Assembly: GCA_017461505.1 (NCBI GenBank)
Contig: JAFTXV010000005.1
Coordinates: 54,523 to 118,522, forward strand
Source of the DNA: Paludibacteraceae bacterium
GTDB taxonomy: Bacteria > Bacteroidota > Bacteroidia > Bacteroidales > Paludibacteraceae
Direction: 5' to 3'
DNA length: 64,000 nt
This document shows, piece after piece, positions 8,876-15,582 of this stretch (position 1 is its first letter; each line of letters opens with the position of its first letter). The notes below the pieces were generated by a model that saw nothing but the letters and a program-made list of their open reading frames with translations, was not told where the DNA came from and ran no database searches. Made by a program: the position numbers and the translations under genes.

Positions 8876-9030
8876 CGTTTCACTATAGATCGTTCGCTTT
8901 GCTCACTGTAGATCGCTCGTTTCACTCACTGTAGATCACTTCGCTTCGCTCGTTGTAGTACTATTTTCTACAGCCCGAAGGGCGATCTACCATCTACAGG
9001 CGCTTTACGCCGATCTACAGGGCGTAAGCC
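8876..9030. repeat. Palindrome-and-spacer array B (rnfD-rnfG)
   Basis: The right half reads CTACA-GCCCGAAGGGC, then GATCTACCATCTACA, GGCGCTTTACGCC, GATCTACA, GGGCGTAAGCCC, GATCT. The left half holds three units ending in CTGTAG/TTGTAG. The modules are those of arrays A and C, shuffled. It fills the whole 181-bp gap between rnfD and rnfG. Confidence 0.85.
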
Positions 9031-9038
9031 CGATCTAA

Positions 9039-10037
9039 TTATTTCTTTTTCTCGCCAAAACGCTTTGGGCGAATGAGGTTCAACAATGGTGCACATGCAT
9101 TCATGATTAGGATAGCGAACGACATACCCTCTGGGTAAGCACCCCAAGTACGGATTACCATAACAATCACACCGATACCCACACCGAAGATGATCTTTCC
9201 CCAGTTGCTCATAGGAGAAGTAACATAGTCGGTAGCCATGAACCATGCACCCAGCATCATACCACCGGTGCAAAGACTCAGCATCACATATTCGCCTGTG
9301 CATACGCTCTCTGGCAACATTCCAGCCCAACCAGTCACCGCAGCAAACAATGCCACAGTAGCCATGATGCTCACTGGGATATGCCATGTGATGACGCGCT
9401 TAGCGATGAGGAAGATACCGCCTGCGAGCAAGAGCAATGCGCTCACCTCGCCAAGACTACCACCCATCTTACCGATAAGGATATCCCACATCTCTGGCAG
9501 TTCATTGAGTACGCTAGCTTCGCCGCTCTTGATAGCCTCTTTCAATGCAGCCAGAGGAGTAGCACCTGTAGCAGCATCCACATATGAGGTAGCAAAACCT
9601 TGTGGCACTGGCCATGTAGTCATCTGAGCAGGGAAAGAGATCAAGAGGAACACACGACCCACAAGAGCAGGGTTGAAGATGTTTTGTCCTAATCCACCGA
9701 AACTCATTTTCGCTACGCCGATAGCCACCAACGCACCGATAATCACGATCCACCAAGGCAAGTTGCTTGGCAAGTTGAATGCCAACAACAGACCTGTCAG
9801 TACAGCAGAGAGGTCGCCGATAGTGGACTTTTGTTTCAAGATATATTTCGCAATCAGCCACTCAAACAGCACACATGCTGCCACGCTGATGGCGGTGGTG
9901 ATGAGTGCGCCCCAACCGAATTGCCAAACGCTGACTGCGTAAGCTGGCAGGAGGGCGATAATCACCAACAGCATATTTTTCCGCACGCTATCACCACTAT
10001 GGAAGTGTGGTGCGGGAGATACTATAAGTTGTTTCAT
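9039..10037 (-). CDS. rnfD: Rnf electron transport complex subunit D
   Basis: RnfD is a membrane subunit with covalent FMN. The protein (332 residues) begins with the typical SPAPHFHSGDSVRKNML, has about nine helices, and carries the flavin attachment motif ATGATPLA near residue 160, where the threonine is the anchor. It ends in KRFGEKKK. It follows rnfC after a short gap containing a heptamer repeat and precedes rnfG after the palindrome array B. Together with RnfG it relays electrons across the membrane to RnfA/E. Confidence 0.96.
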   Translation of the reverse strand: MKQLIVSPAPHFHSGDSVRKNMLLVIIALLPAYAVSVWQFGWGALITTAISVAACVLFEWLIAKYILKQKSTIGDLSAVLTGLLLAFNLPSNLPWWIVIIGALVAIGVAKMSFGGLGQNIFNPALVGRVFLLISFPAQMTTWPVPQGFATSYVDAATGATPLAALKEAIKSGEASVLNELPEMWDILIGKMGGSLGEVSALLLLAGGIFLIAKRVITWHIPVSIMATVALFAAVTGWAGMLPESVCTGEYVMLSLCTGGMMLGAWFMATDYVTSPMSNWGKIIFGVGIGVIVMVIRTWGAYPEGMSFAILIMNACAPLLNLIRPKRFGEKKK

Positions 10038-10045
10038 TATTCTAG

Positions 10046-10080
10046 CCTTTAAACTTTAAACTCTAAACTTTCAACTACTT
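10046..10080. repeat. 7-bp tandem repeat at the 3' end of rnfC
   Basis: Five heptamers: CCTTTAA, ACTTTAA, ACTCTAA, ACTTTCA, ACTACTT. The array overlaps the rnfC stop codon and fills the rnfC-rnfD gap. It is close in sequence to the long array at 30996 and to the one inside rnfB at 11448. Confidence 0.75.
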
Positions 10081-11418
10081 ATTCGCTGCTTGACGAGCAC
10101 GAATAAGTCCTCCCACTTTCGCTTTACCCATGCGCACATAGTCGAGCAGTGGCAAGTGGCTTGGGCAGGTGAATTGGCAGCAACCGCACTCAATGCAGTC
10201 CATGATGTTGTGGTCTTCCATCTCGTCCCACATGCTGTGCCATGCTTGTTTGCTGAGCAGCCATGGCTCCAAGCCCATTGGGCAAGCACCAATACATTTG
10301 CCGCAGCGCACGCAGTTCGTAATCTCTTGGCGCAGACTCTCTGCCTCTGGCAAGAACAGCAGACCGCTCACGCGCTTGTTGCTTGGCATGTCAATATTGC
10401 TCATCGCGCGACCCATCATAGGACCACCGCCAATCACTTTACCTGTATCCTCTGGCACACCGCCTGCAAGAGCCACAACCTCGGTCAATGGTGTACCGAA
10501 ACGTACATCGTAGTTACCAGGTTTAGCGAGACTCTTACCTGTGACGGTCATCACGCGCGAGATGAGTGGTTTATTCTTTTGCACTGCCTCATATACCGCA
10601 TAGATTGTAGCTACGTTATCCACTACAGCGCCTACCTCAATTGGTAGCGCACCACTTGGTACTTGGCGACGGATACATGCATCAATGAGCTGTTTCTCGC
10701 CACCTTGTGGATATTTCAGTTTGAGGGCTTTCACCTCAATGCCCAGCACTTTGCTTGCGAGAGCAGTCATGTGCTTGATAGCATCGGGTTTGTTGGCCTC
10801 GATACCGATAATCGCTTTCTCAATGTTGAGCGCACGCATCAGCAGTTGAATACCGATGATAATCTCCTCGCCGTGCTCAAGCATGAGTTGGTGGTCGCAA
10901 GTCAAGTATGGCTCGCACTCCACGCCGTTCACGATCAGCACTTCTGCTTTCTTGCCTGGAGGAGGAAGAAGTTTCACGTGGGTTGGGAAACATGCGCCAC
11001 CCAAACCTACGATACCTGCCTCTTGTACCTTATCTATAATATACTTTGGTTCGTAGTCTAATTTGCGCACGATATCCTTGCTGCGGTCGATGGTCTCAAG
11101 CCACTCGTCGCCCTCCACATCCATGAAGACAGCAGGCATTTTCATGCCCCATGCATCGATGGTTGAGTCGATCTTGGTGATGGTACCACTGAAAGGAGCA
11201 TGGATATTCGCACTCACGAAACCACCTGCTTTGGCGATCAATTCGCCTACTTTCACTTTCTGTCCTTTCTCCACTACTGCTTGCGCAGGCGCACCAATGT
11301 GTTGTACCAACGGAATAATTGCTTTCGCTGGCAATGGGCATTCGGTGATAAGTTGATGAACAGAGTATTGCTTATTATCATGTGGATGTACTCCACCTAT
11401 TCTAAATGTTGCTTTCAT
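10075..11418 (-). CDS. rnfC: Rnf electron transport complex subunit C
   Basis: RnfC is the soluble NADH-facing subunit. The 447 residues include an N-terminal RnfC barrel, the NADH/FMN-binding GLGGACFPTHVKL near residue 137, a SLBB region, and two [4Fe-4S] ferredoxin motifs near the C-terminus, CVRCGKCIGACP and CIECGCCQFTCP. Length is usual for the short (non-fused) type. Its start overlaps the rnfB stop by ATGA. It exchanges electrons between NAD and the RnfB/RnfD relay. Confidence 0.97.
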   Translation of the reverse strand: MKATFRIGGVHPHDNKQYSVHQLITECPLPAKAIIPLVQHIGAPAQAVVEKGQKVKVGELIAKAGGFVSANIHAPFSGTITKIDSTIDAWGMKMPAVFMDVEGDEWLETIDRSKDIVRKLDYEPKYIIDKVQEAGIVGLGGACFPTHVKLLPPPGKKAEVLIVNGVECEPYLTCDHQLMLEHGEEIIIGIQLLMRALNIEKAIIGIEANKPDAIKHMTALASKVLGIEVKALKLKYPQGGEKQLIDACIRRQVPSGALPIEVGAVVDNVATIYAVYEAVQKNKPLISRVMTVTGKSLAKPGNYDVRFGTPLTEVVALAGGVPEDTGKVIGGGPMMGRAMSNIDMPSNKRVSGLLFLPEAESLRQEITNCVRCGKCIGACPMGLEPWLLSKQAWHSMWDEMEDHNIMDCIECGCCQFTCPSHLPLLDYVRMGKAKVGGLIRARQAANK

Positions 11419-12368
11419 GCCTTTGCCTCCTCTTGTTTAGTTTCTACGCCTTTAGCCTCTAACCTTTCGCCTTTAACCTCAGTTACTACTGGCGCAGCCT
11501 TTGGCGCTGCTGGAGCAGTTTTCACCTCTCCGTTTTCAGTTTTCACCTTCCTTGGTGGGAAATTTACCGCATGAATAGCCCCTGTTGGGCACGCATCCTC
11601 GCACTTGCGGCAGAGGCGGCACTTGTTGTAATCGATGTACGCCAAGTTATTCTCGATGGTGATTGCATCAAACTCGCACACCTTTTGGCACTTGCTACAA
11701 CCGATACATGCGTTTGTACATGCCTTGCGTGCTACAGCACCTTTGTCTTTGTTCACGCACATCACTACCATGCGACGGTTCTTTGGACCTTTCTTGCGGA
11801 GCTCAATGATGTTGCGTGGACACGCTTTCACACACTTACCGCAACTGGTACATTTCTCGTCGTCCACTTCTGGCAACCCTGTCTCGGGGTTCATGTGGAT
11901 GGCATCAAACTCGCAGGCAGCCACACAGTCGCCGCAGCCCAAGCATCCGAACGGACAAGCCGACTCACCCACATAGCAGTTATGCAGGATCTGGCAACTC
12001 TTAGCACCGTCGTAGGTGCTAGTTTTTGGTCGTGCCTCGCACGTACCGTTGCAGCGTACTACTGCTACTTTGGGGTCGATGTTTCCGACCGCCATTCCAA
12101 GAATCTCACCTACTGTCTTCATCGTAGGTGCACCGCCTACAGGGCAGAGAAGTCCATCCAGCGAGTCCGCTTTCACGCAACTCTCGGCAAAAGCGCGACA
12201 GCCCGCAAAACCGCAACCACCGCAGTTGGCACCTGGCAACGCCTCTTGCACCTCATCGATACGTGGATCTTCTTCTACCTTGAACTTCTGAGCTACGAAA
12301 TAGAGTAGCACGGCTGCTACCAATCCCGTCACGCCCAAAACGGCTAAAGAAATCAGAATTAAATTCAT
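11415..12368 (-). CDS. rnfB: Rnf electron transport complex subunit B
   Basis: RnfB accepts electrons from ferredoxin. From ATG 12368 it has one membrane helix (residues ~1-27), an Fe-S domain with CGGCGFAGCRAF near residue 50, then four ferredoxin [4Fe-4S] motifs (CLGCGDCVAAC, CTSCGKCVKACP, CIGCSKCQKVC, CRLCRKCEDAC), making 317 residues. In-frame codons upstream of 12368 are antisense-like extension and not part of the protein. The last ~50 residues are a Lys/Glu/Ala-rich tail whose DNA contains two 7-bp tandem arrays (11448 and 11518), absent from typical RnfB. Confidence 0.96.
   Translation of the reverse strand: MNLILISLAVLGVTGLVAAVLLYFVAQKFKVEEDPRIDEVQEALPGANCGGCGFAGCRAFAESCVKADSLDGLLCPVGGAPTMKTVGEILGMAVGNIDPKVAVVRCNGTCEARPKTSTYDGAKSCQILHNCYVGESACPFGCLGCGDCVAACEFDAIHMNPETGLPEVDDEKCTSCGKCVKACPRNIIELRKKGPKNRRMVVMCVNKDKGAVARKACTNACIGCSKCQKVCEFDAITIENNLAYIDYNKCRLCRKCEDACPTGAIHAVNFPPRKVKTENGEVKTAPAAPKAAPVVTEVKGERLEAKGVETKQEEAKA
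11448..11482. repeat. 7-bp tandem repeat inside rnfB tail (CCTTTAG type)
   Basis: Five plus-strand heptamers: GCCTTTA, GCCTCTA, ACCTTTC, GCCTTTA, ACCTCAG. This is the same CCTYTAR family as the 16-unit intergenic array at 30996. On the coding strand it encodes a charged stretch around VKGERLEAKG. Confidence 0.8.
11518..11552. repeat. 7-bp tandem repeat inside rnfB tail (GTTTTCA type)
   Basis: Five plus-strand heptamers: GTTTTCA, CCTCTCC, GTTTTCA, GTTTTCA, CCTTCCT. They encode KVKTENGEVKT on the minus strand. A near-identical array in the next gene upstream (12659) encodes GKVKTEN. Confidence 0.78.
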
Positions 12369-12391
12369 TGTTTTTTTTATGTTTTTATTAG

Positions 12392-12841
12392 TTATTTTTT
12401 CTTCTTTGCTGTAAAAGAGAATTCTTTTTGCAATCTGTCTTTGAACAGTCCCAACACGATATAGTACAACGCCATTGCGCAAAGTGCTGCTGTGCCGAGG
12501 ATTTCCTCGCGCACATTCCACAACGCATTGCCCATAAATATCACTGCCAACATAACAAAGAACGGCAGCAGATATGCCAGTATCACGGCTTTCCATCCCA
12601 TCTTCTGTTGTACCATCACTTCCACGGTATCGCCAACATGGTAGGATTGTGTAGAATTGTTTTCCGTTTTTACCTTTCCGTTTTCGCCTAAAAGTACAAC
12701 CGTCATCTCCTTCTCCGCACTCTCCGCGCTGGCGCACATGGCTTTGGCTTTGCATGCGGCGCATGCGCTTGTTTGCACGATGCGCACAAGGGCGGTCCCG
12801 TCCTCATTCAACGCGATGATTATGCCGTCATGTTTGATCAT
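12392..12841 (-). CDS. RseC/SoxR-reducing-system-like protein
   Basis: This 149-residue membrane protein heads the rnf operon. The N-terminal domain has the family's cysteine cluster CAACKAKAMC near residue 31, two helices follow (about 83-103 and 107-127), and the tail is lysine-rich. RseC-family proteins are regularly encoded beside rnf genes and may help assemble or regulate the complex; the biochemical role is not settled. Residues ~54-64 (GKVKTEN region) are encoded by a 7-bp tandem repeat. It starts 23 bp upstream of rnfB. Confidence 0.88.
   Translation of the reverse strand: MIKHDGIIIALNEDGTALVRIVQTSACAACKAKAMCASAESAEKEMTVVLLGENGKVKTENNSTQSYHVGDTVEVMVQQKMGWKAVILAYLLPFFVMLAVIFMGNALWNVREEILGTAALCAMALYYIVLGLFKDRLQKEFSFTAKKKK
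12659..12693. repeat. 7-bp tandem repeat inside the rseC-like gene
   Basis: Five heptamers: GTTTTCC, GTTTTTA, CCTTTCC, GTTTTCG, CCTAAAA. They are homologous in unit sequence to the array in rnfB at 11518 and produce the same KVKTEN peptide in an otherwise unrelated protein. Confidence 0.75.
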
Positions 12842-12887
12842 TCGTCTACCTTTAAAACTTTTAGACCCCTTAAAACTTTCTCACCAT

Positions 12888-13082
12888 TTAGAAAGTTGGC
12901 ACTGGCTCGTTGTATAGTTTCACGAACAACTCGCGTGCGGACACTTCCACCCATCCGCCTTTACCGTCTCCTTGAATGAGCGTTTCATTTCGCATAGCTT
13001 TATCGCGAAGCATACGATACTCCGCCAGTTCAAGACCATGAAGCAAATCTTCTTGATATTGTTTCTTTTCAGTCGTTGACAT
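12888..13082 (-). CDS. Small protein partner of zeta-toxin-like gene
   Basis: A 64-residue charged protein, MSTTEKKQYQEDLLHGLE at its start, with one likely long helix and a C-terminal block AREL FVKLYNEP. I do not recognise a family. It overlaps the 3' end of the zeta-toxin-like gene by 14 bp (ATG 13082), so the two are cotranslated; a TTG at 13091 is the alternative start. Position and size suit an antitoxin or accessory subunit, but here it follows the toxin-like gene rather than preceding it, and there is no visible DNA-binding motif. Function is inferred only from context. Confidence 0.7.
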   Translation of the reverse strand: MSTTEKKQYQEDLLHGLELAEYRMLRDKAMRNETLIQGDGKGGWVEVSARELFVKLYNEPVPTF

Positions 13083-13632
13083 ACGTCTCAATCTTTTTAT
13101 AAAGTTCTACATCCAATATATCCTCATCCGTAGCAATCACATGCCGTGGGTTGCAAGCATTATCTACTAATGTCCATGTATCTACTGCGTCCTTGTAGAG
13201 ATGAAAGAAGTTTTTCAATCCCAATTCATAACGCCTACGGATTACATCTGCTGCTATATCATGCCCTCCTTCGCTTACGCGTTGGGCTACTCGTTGCACT
13301 GCCAGTTCTGGGCTCTCAAGCCAAAAGAACAAAATATTCACCACATATCCTTCTGCTTGTGCGCGTTTTACCAATTGCAGGTACGAGCGTGTCGCCAATG
13401 TTGTTTCAATAGAGAACGATATGCCTTGTTGTAGCAGTTCTTCTATGCGTTGCAGCATGATTCGCCCTGCGGGAATAGCCATACTGTTGGGGTTGAGCGG
13501 AGATAATCCACGTGCTATCTCATCCGCATTCACAAACTCCTGACAATGCCAAATCTCTGGCAAAATGGTAAAGGATGCAGTTGTTTTTCCTGCACCATTA
13601 CATCCTGCGATTATGTAGAGTGTTTTTGACAT
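13069..13632 (-). CDS. Zeta-toxin-like P-loop kinase (predicted ABC-type ATPase family)
   Basis: The 187-residue protein opens with a Walker A motif, YIIAGCNGAGKTTASF, followed by FVNADEIARGLSP, FSIETTLATRSY and an arginine-rich helix VQRVAQRVSEGGHDI, the layout of the zeta-toxin/'predicted ABC-type ATPase' family. True zeta toxins phosphorylate UDP-N-acetylglucosamine; many short chromosomal relatives have no proven toxicity. I chose ATG 13632, just downstream of a good promoter (13660-13690). The small partner gene overlaps its end, giving a two-gene unit. Whether this is a toxin-antitoxin pair or a housekeeping kinase is open. Confidence 0.85.
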   Translation of the reverse strand: MSKTLYIIAGCNGAGKTTASFTILPEIWHCQEFVNADEIARGLSPLNPNSMAIPAGRIMLQRIEELLQQGISFSIETTLATRSYLQLVKRAQAEGYVVNILFFWLESPELAVQRVAQRVSEGGHDIAADVIRRRYELGLKNFFHLYKDAVDTWTLVDNACNPRHVIATDEDILDVELYKKIETYVND

Positions 13633-13659
13633 TATTTCTTTTGCTCTGCAAAAAACGCG

Positions 13660-13690
13660 CAAAATTAGTAAAAATTTCTCACATACGCAA
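13660..13690 (-). promoter_or_regulatory. Bacteroidota-type promoter of zeta-toxin-like gene
   Basis: Minus strand: TTG (13690-13688), 20-bp spacer, TAATTTTG (13667-13660). Predicted transcription starts just before the ATG at 13632. Confidence 0.7.
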
Positions 13691-13707
13691 GTAAATACGA
13701 ACAAAAC

Positions 13708-13738
13708 TTGCATATTCCAAAAAAATACAGTACTTTTG
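13708..13738 (+). promoter_or_regulatory. Bacteroidota-type promoter of winged-helix regulator
   Basis: TTG (13708-13710), 20-bp spacer, TACTTTTG (13731-13738). It is back to back with the promoter at 13660-13690, 17 bp away, so the two divergent units share a control region. Confidence 0.72.
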
Positions 13739-13761
13739 TCCCATCAAATCACCTATCTTTG

Positions 13762-14355
13762 ATGAAATATCGTTTTGCTGACATAGTTATAGACAGTTCT
13801 GCGCATTGTGTTATGCGTCGTGCGCAGGTTGTGCGACTGACCAATATCGAGTTTCGATTGCTCGAATACTTGGCTCAAAACGCCGACCAAATATGCTCGC
13901 GCGAGGATATCTTGAACCATGTCTGGGGACAGCAATTTCAGTACGATACGGGCACGATAGATGTCCATCTCCATTCTCTACGCCGCAAACTGGATTTTGA
14001 TAACCAATATCCCATCGAATCGATTCGTAATGTGGGTATTATCTTGTACACGCAACCTAAACAACAACTCCATACACTCAATATACAAGAGTTTGCCATT
14101 CAGTGGATTACGGATCATGAGGCGGACTTTCAAGCCAAGCAACTCACCCCTCGTTTGCACCTTGATCCGTTTGTGAGTGAAATTACTATCTCACCACAAG
14201 ATCTTCGTCAGATGTTGGACGGTATTTTGCAAGTCCTTTTGCCTGTTTCTCACCCGGGTATTATTCGTATCAAATCCCACTTGGGTAGCCACTATTTCTC
14301 CTTGTCGTTGGATGTGAATGGCACCGTCAATGAACTTCGTATTCCGTTGGCGTGA
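13762..14355 (+). CDS. Orphan winged-helix regulator without receiver domain
   Basis: The 197-residue protein begins directly with an OmpR/PhoB-type effector domain: VVRLTNIEFRLLEYLAQNA, CSREDILNHVWG and the recognition helix IDVHLHSLRRKLD, then the wing ESIRNVGIILY. No phospho-acceptor receiver precedes it; the promoter at 13708-13738 excludes an upstream extension. The C-terminal ~90 residues resemble a degenerate histidine-kinase ATPase fold (SPQDLRQMLDGILQVLL, then an alternating strand region) but lack the asparagine and glycine boxes. It is a DNA-binding regulator whose signal input is unknown. The divergent zeta-toxin-like gene and the downstream barrel gene are candidate targets. Confidence 0.82.
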   Translation: MKYRFADIVIDSSAHCVMRRAQVVRLTNIEFRLLEYLAQNADQICSREDILNHVWGQQFQYDTGTIDVHLHSLRRKLDFDNQYPIESIRNVGIILYTQPKQQLHTLNIQEFAIQWITDHEADFQAKQLTPRLHLDPFVSEITISPQDLRQMLDGILQVLLPVSHPGIIRIKSHLGSHYFSLSLDVNGTVNELRIPLA

Positions 14356-14396
14356 TAATTTAAGGTATATTTAAGTCCATTTTATTTTAAAACCAC

Positions 14397-14404
14397 TACC
14401 TTTG
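14397..14404 (+). promoter_or_regulatory. Promoter -7 element of outer-membrane-like gene
   Basis: TACCTTTG 18 bp upstream of ATG 14422; no clear TTG at the -33 position. Confidence 0.55.
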
Positions 14405-14421
14405 CCGCAAATTTCATAATT

Positions 14422-15057
14422 ATGCGACAAAGACTATTTCTTTTTCTTCTTTTTTGCCCGCTTTGGGTGTTTGCAGCCAAGGACTCTACGGCTGTTTTTC
14501 AGGGCTATAGTGGCGGCATGATGGTGCATGCAGGTTATCTGTTTGGCGACAATCCCGCTGCGGTTCTTCCCTCGGGCGAATCCCTCTCTTCACAGGGGCT
14601 CACGGCTGGTATTGGTGGCTCACTACGCATTAACCTTAAACGACATCTTCGTGTGGGGTGCGAGGGTTTTGTTTCTACGATGAATAGCCAACTGACCAAT
14701 CAACGAAACTATTTGCAATCAGGCAGTTATGTTCGTACGGGTTGGGGTGGAGTGTTGGCAGATGCTTGTTGGCGAGGCGAACGTTTTTGGCCTTTTATTG
14801 GCGGCTCAGTAGGTGGTGGTGCTATGCATACTTTGGCGGTTGCAGAGGGTCGCGAAGAAGACTGGTTGCCCGAAGAGTCGGCCGTCTTGCACAAACAAAG
14901 TTTCATGTATGTTAATCCCTATGCGGGTATCGATTTTTGCCTCACTCCTCGTGTGCATGTCTGCCTTCGTGTGGATTGGATGCTGGCTTTCGCCAAACGC
15001 TCTATAGTTCATCCTACTGGCCCTCGCCTCTATGTCGGCTTTATGTTCTGTCATTAA
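14422..15057 (+). CDS. Outer-membrane beta-barrel-like protein
   Basis: A 211-residue protein with a signal peptide (RLFLFLLFCPLWVFAA, cleavage after ~19) followed by alternating hydrophobic/polar strands rich in glycine and aromatic residues (GGSLRIN, LRVGCEGF, GWGGVLADACW, FIGGSVGGGAM, LYVGFMF), which suits a small eight-stranded barrel. I do not recognise a named family. It has its own promoter element and lies after the orphan regulator, so it may be under that regulator's control; this is inference. The final residue is histidine rather than the aromatic residue usual for barrel proteins. Confidence 0.7.
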   Translation: MRQRLFLFLLFCPLWVFAAKDSTAVFQGYSGGMMVHAGYLFGDNPAAVLPSGESLSSQGLTAGIGGSLRINLKRHLRVGCEGFVSTMNSQLTNQRNYLQSGSYVRTGWGGVLADACWRGERFWPFIGGSVGGGAMHTLAVAEGREEDWLPEESAVLHKQSFMYVNPYAGIDFCLTPRVHVCLRVDWMLAFAKRSIVHPTGPRLYVGFMFCH

Positions 15058-15071
15058 ATAACATTAAATAA

Positions 15072-15222
15072 GATCGCCCTTCGGGCTGTAGATCGGCGCA
15101 GAGCGCTTGTAGATGGTAGATCGGGCTTACGCCCTGTAGACTACTAGGAAACTACAGTGGAGCGATAGCGTAACGATCTACAGCGAGCAAGGCGAGCGTT
15201 CTACAGCGAAGCGATCTACTAA
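15072..15222. repeat. Palindrome-and-spacer array C
   Basis: Reverse complement of the A/B arrangement: GCCCTTCGGGC, TGTAGATC, GGCGCAGAGCGCT, TGTAGATGGTAGATC, GGGCTTACGCCC, TGTAGAC, then units such as GAGCGATAGCG and GCGAGCAAGGCGAGCG joined by ATCTACA or TTCTACA. It fills the gap between the barrel gene and the DUF4491 gene, so the arrays are not confined to the rnf operon. Confidence 0.85.
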
Positions 15223-15236
15223 CTAAATAATCATAT

Positions 15237-15521
15237 ATGAATTTCTCAGGTATTCTTCTCGGTTTAGTTGCTTTTCTTTGTATTGGTTTGTTCCATCCTT
15301 TAGTGATCAAAGGCGAGTATTATTTCGGCACCAAATGTTGGTGGGTGTTTGCTTTGGTGGGGGTAGGTATACTTATTGGCTCGTTGTTTGCAAGCAATAT
15401 GTATCTATCTGTGATTCTAGGAGTTATTGCTTTCTCTAGTTTTTGGTCTATCCTCGAACTCTTCCATCAGGAGAAGCGTGTCCAACGTGGTTGGTTCCCC
15501 AAAAATCCCAAACGGAAGTAG
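15237..15521 (+). CDS. DUF4491 family membrane protein
   Basis: A 94-residue membrane protein with three helices. The segments FHPLVIKGEYYFGTKCWWVF and the tail RGWFPKNPKRK are hallmarks I recognise from DUF4491, a small Bacteroidota family of unknown function. Length equals the family's. The start ATG 15237 follows array C closely. No partner is evident: the next gene is convergent. Confidence 0.85.
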   Translation: MNFSGILLGLVAFLCIGLFHPLVIKGEYYFGTKCWWVFALVGVGILIGSLFASNMYLSVILGVIAFSSFWSILELFHQEKRVQRGWFPKNPKRK

Positions 15522-15582
15522 GCTTACCAACCTACTTGGTCGCAAAAAAAACAGAACGACAACACTAATACATCCCAATAAA

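Noticed and set aside
12369-12764. N-terminal extension of rnfB
   Set aside because: The in-frame extension overlaps the RseC-like gene in another frame and is not homologous to RnfB; ATG 12368 gives the proper start.
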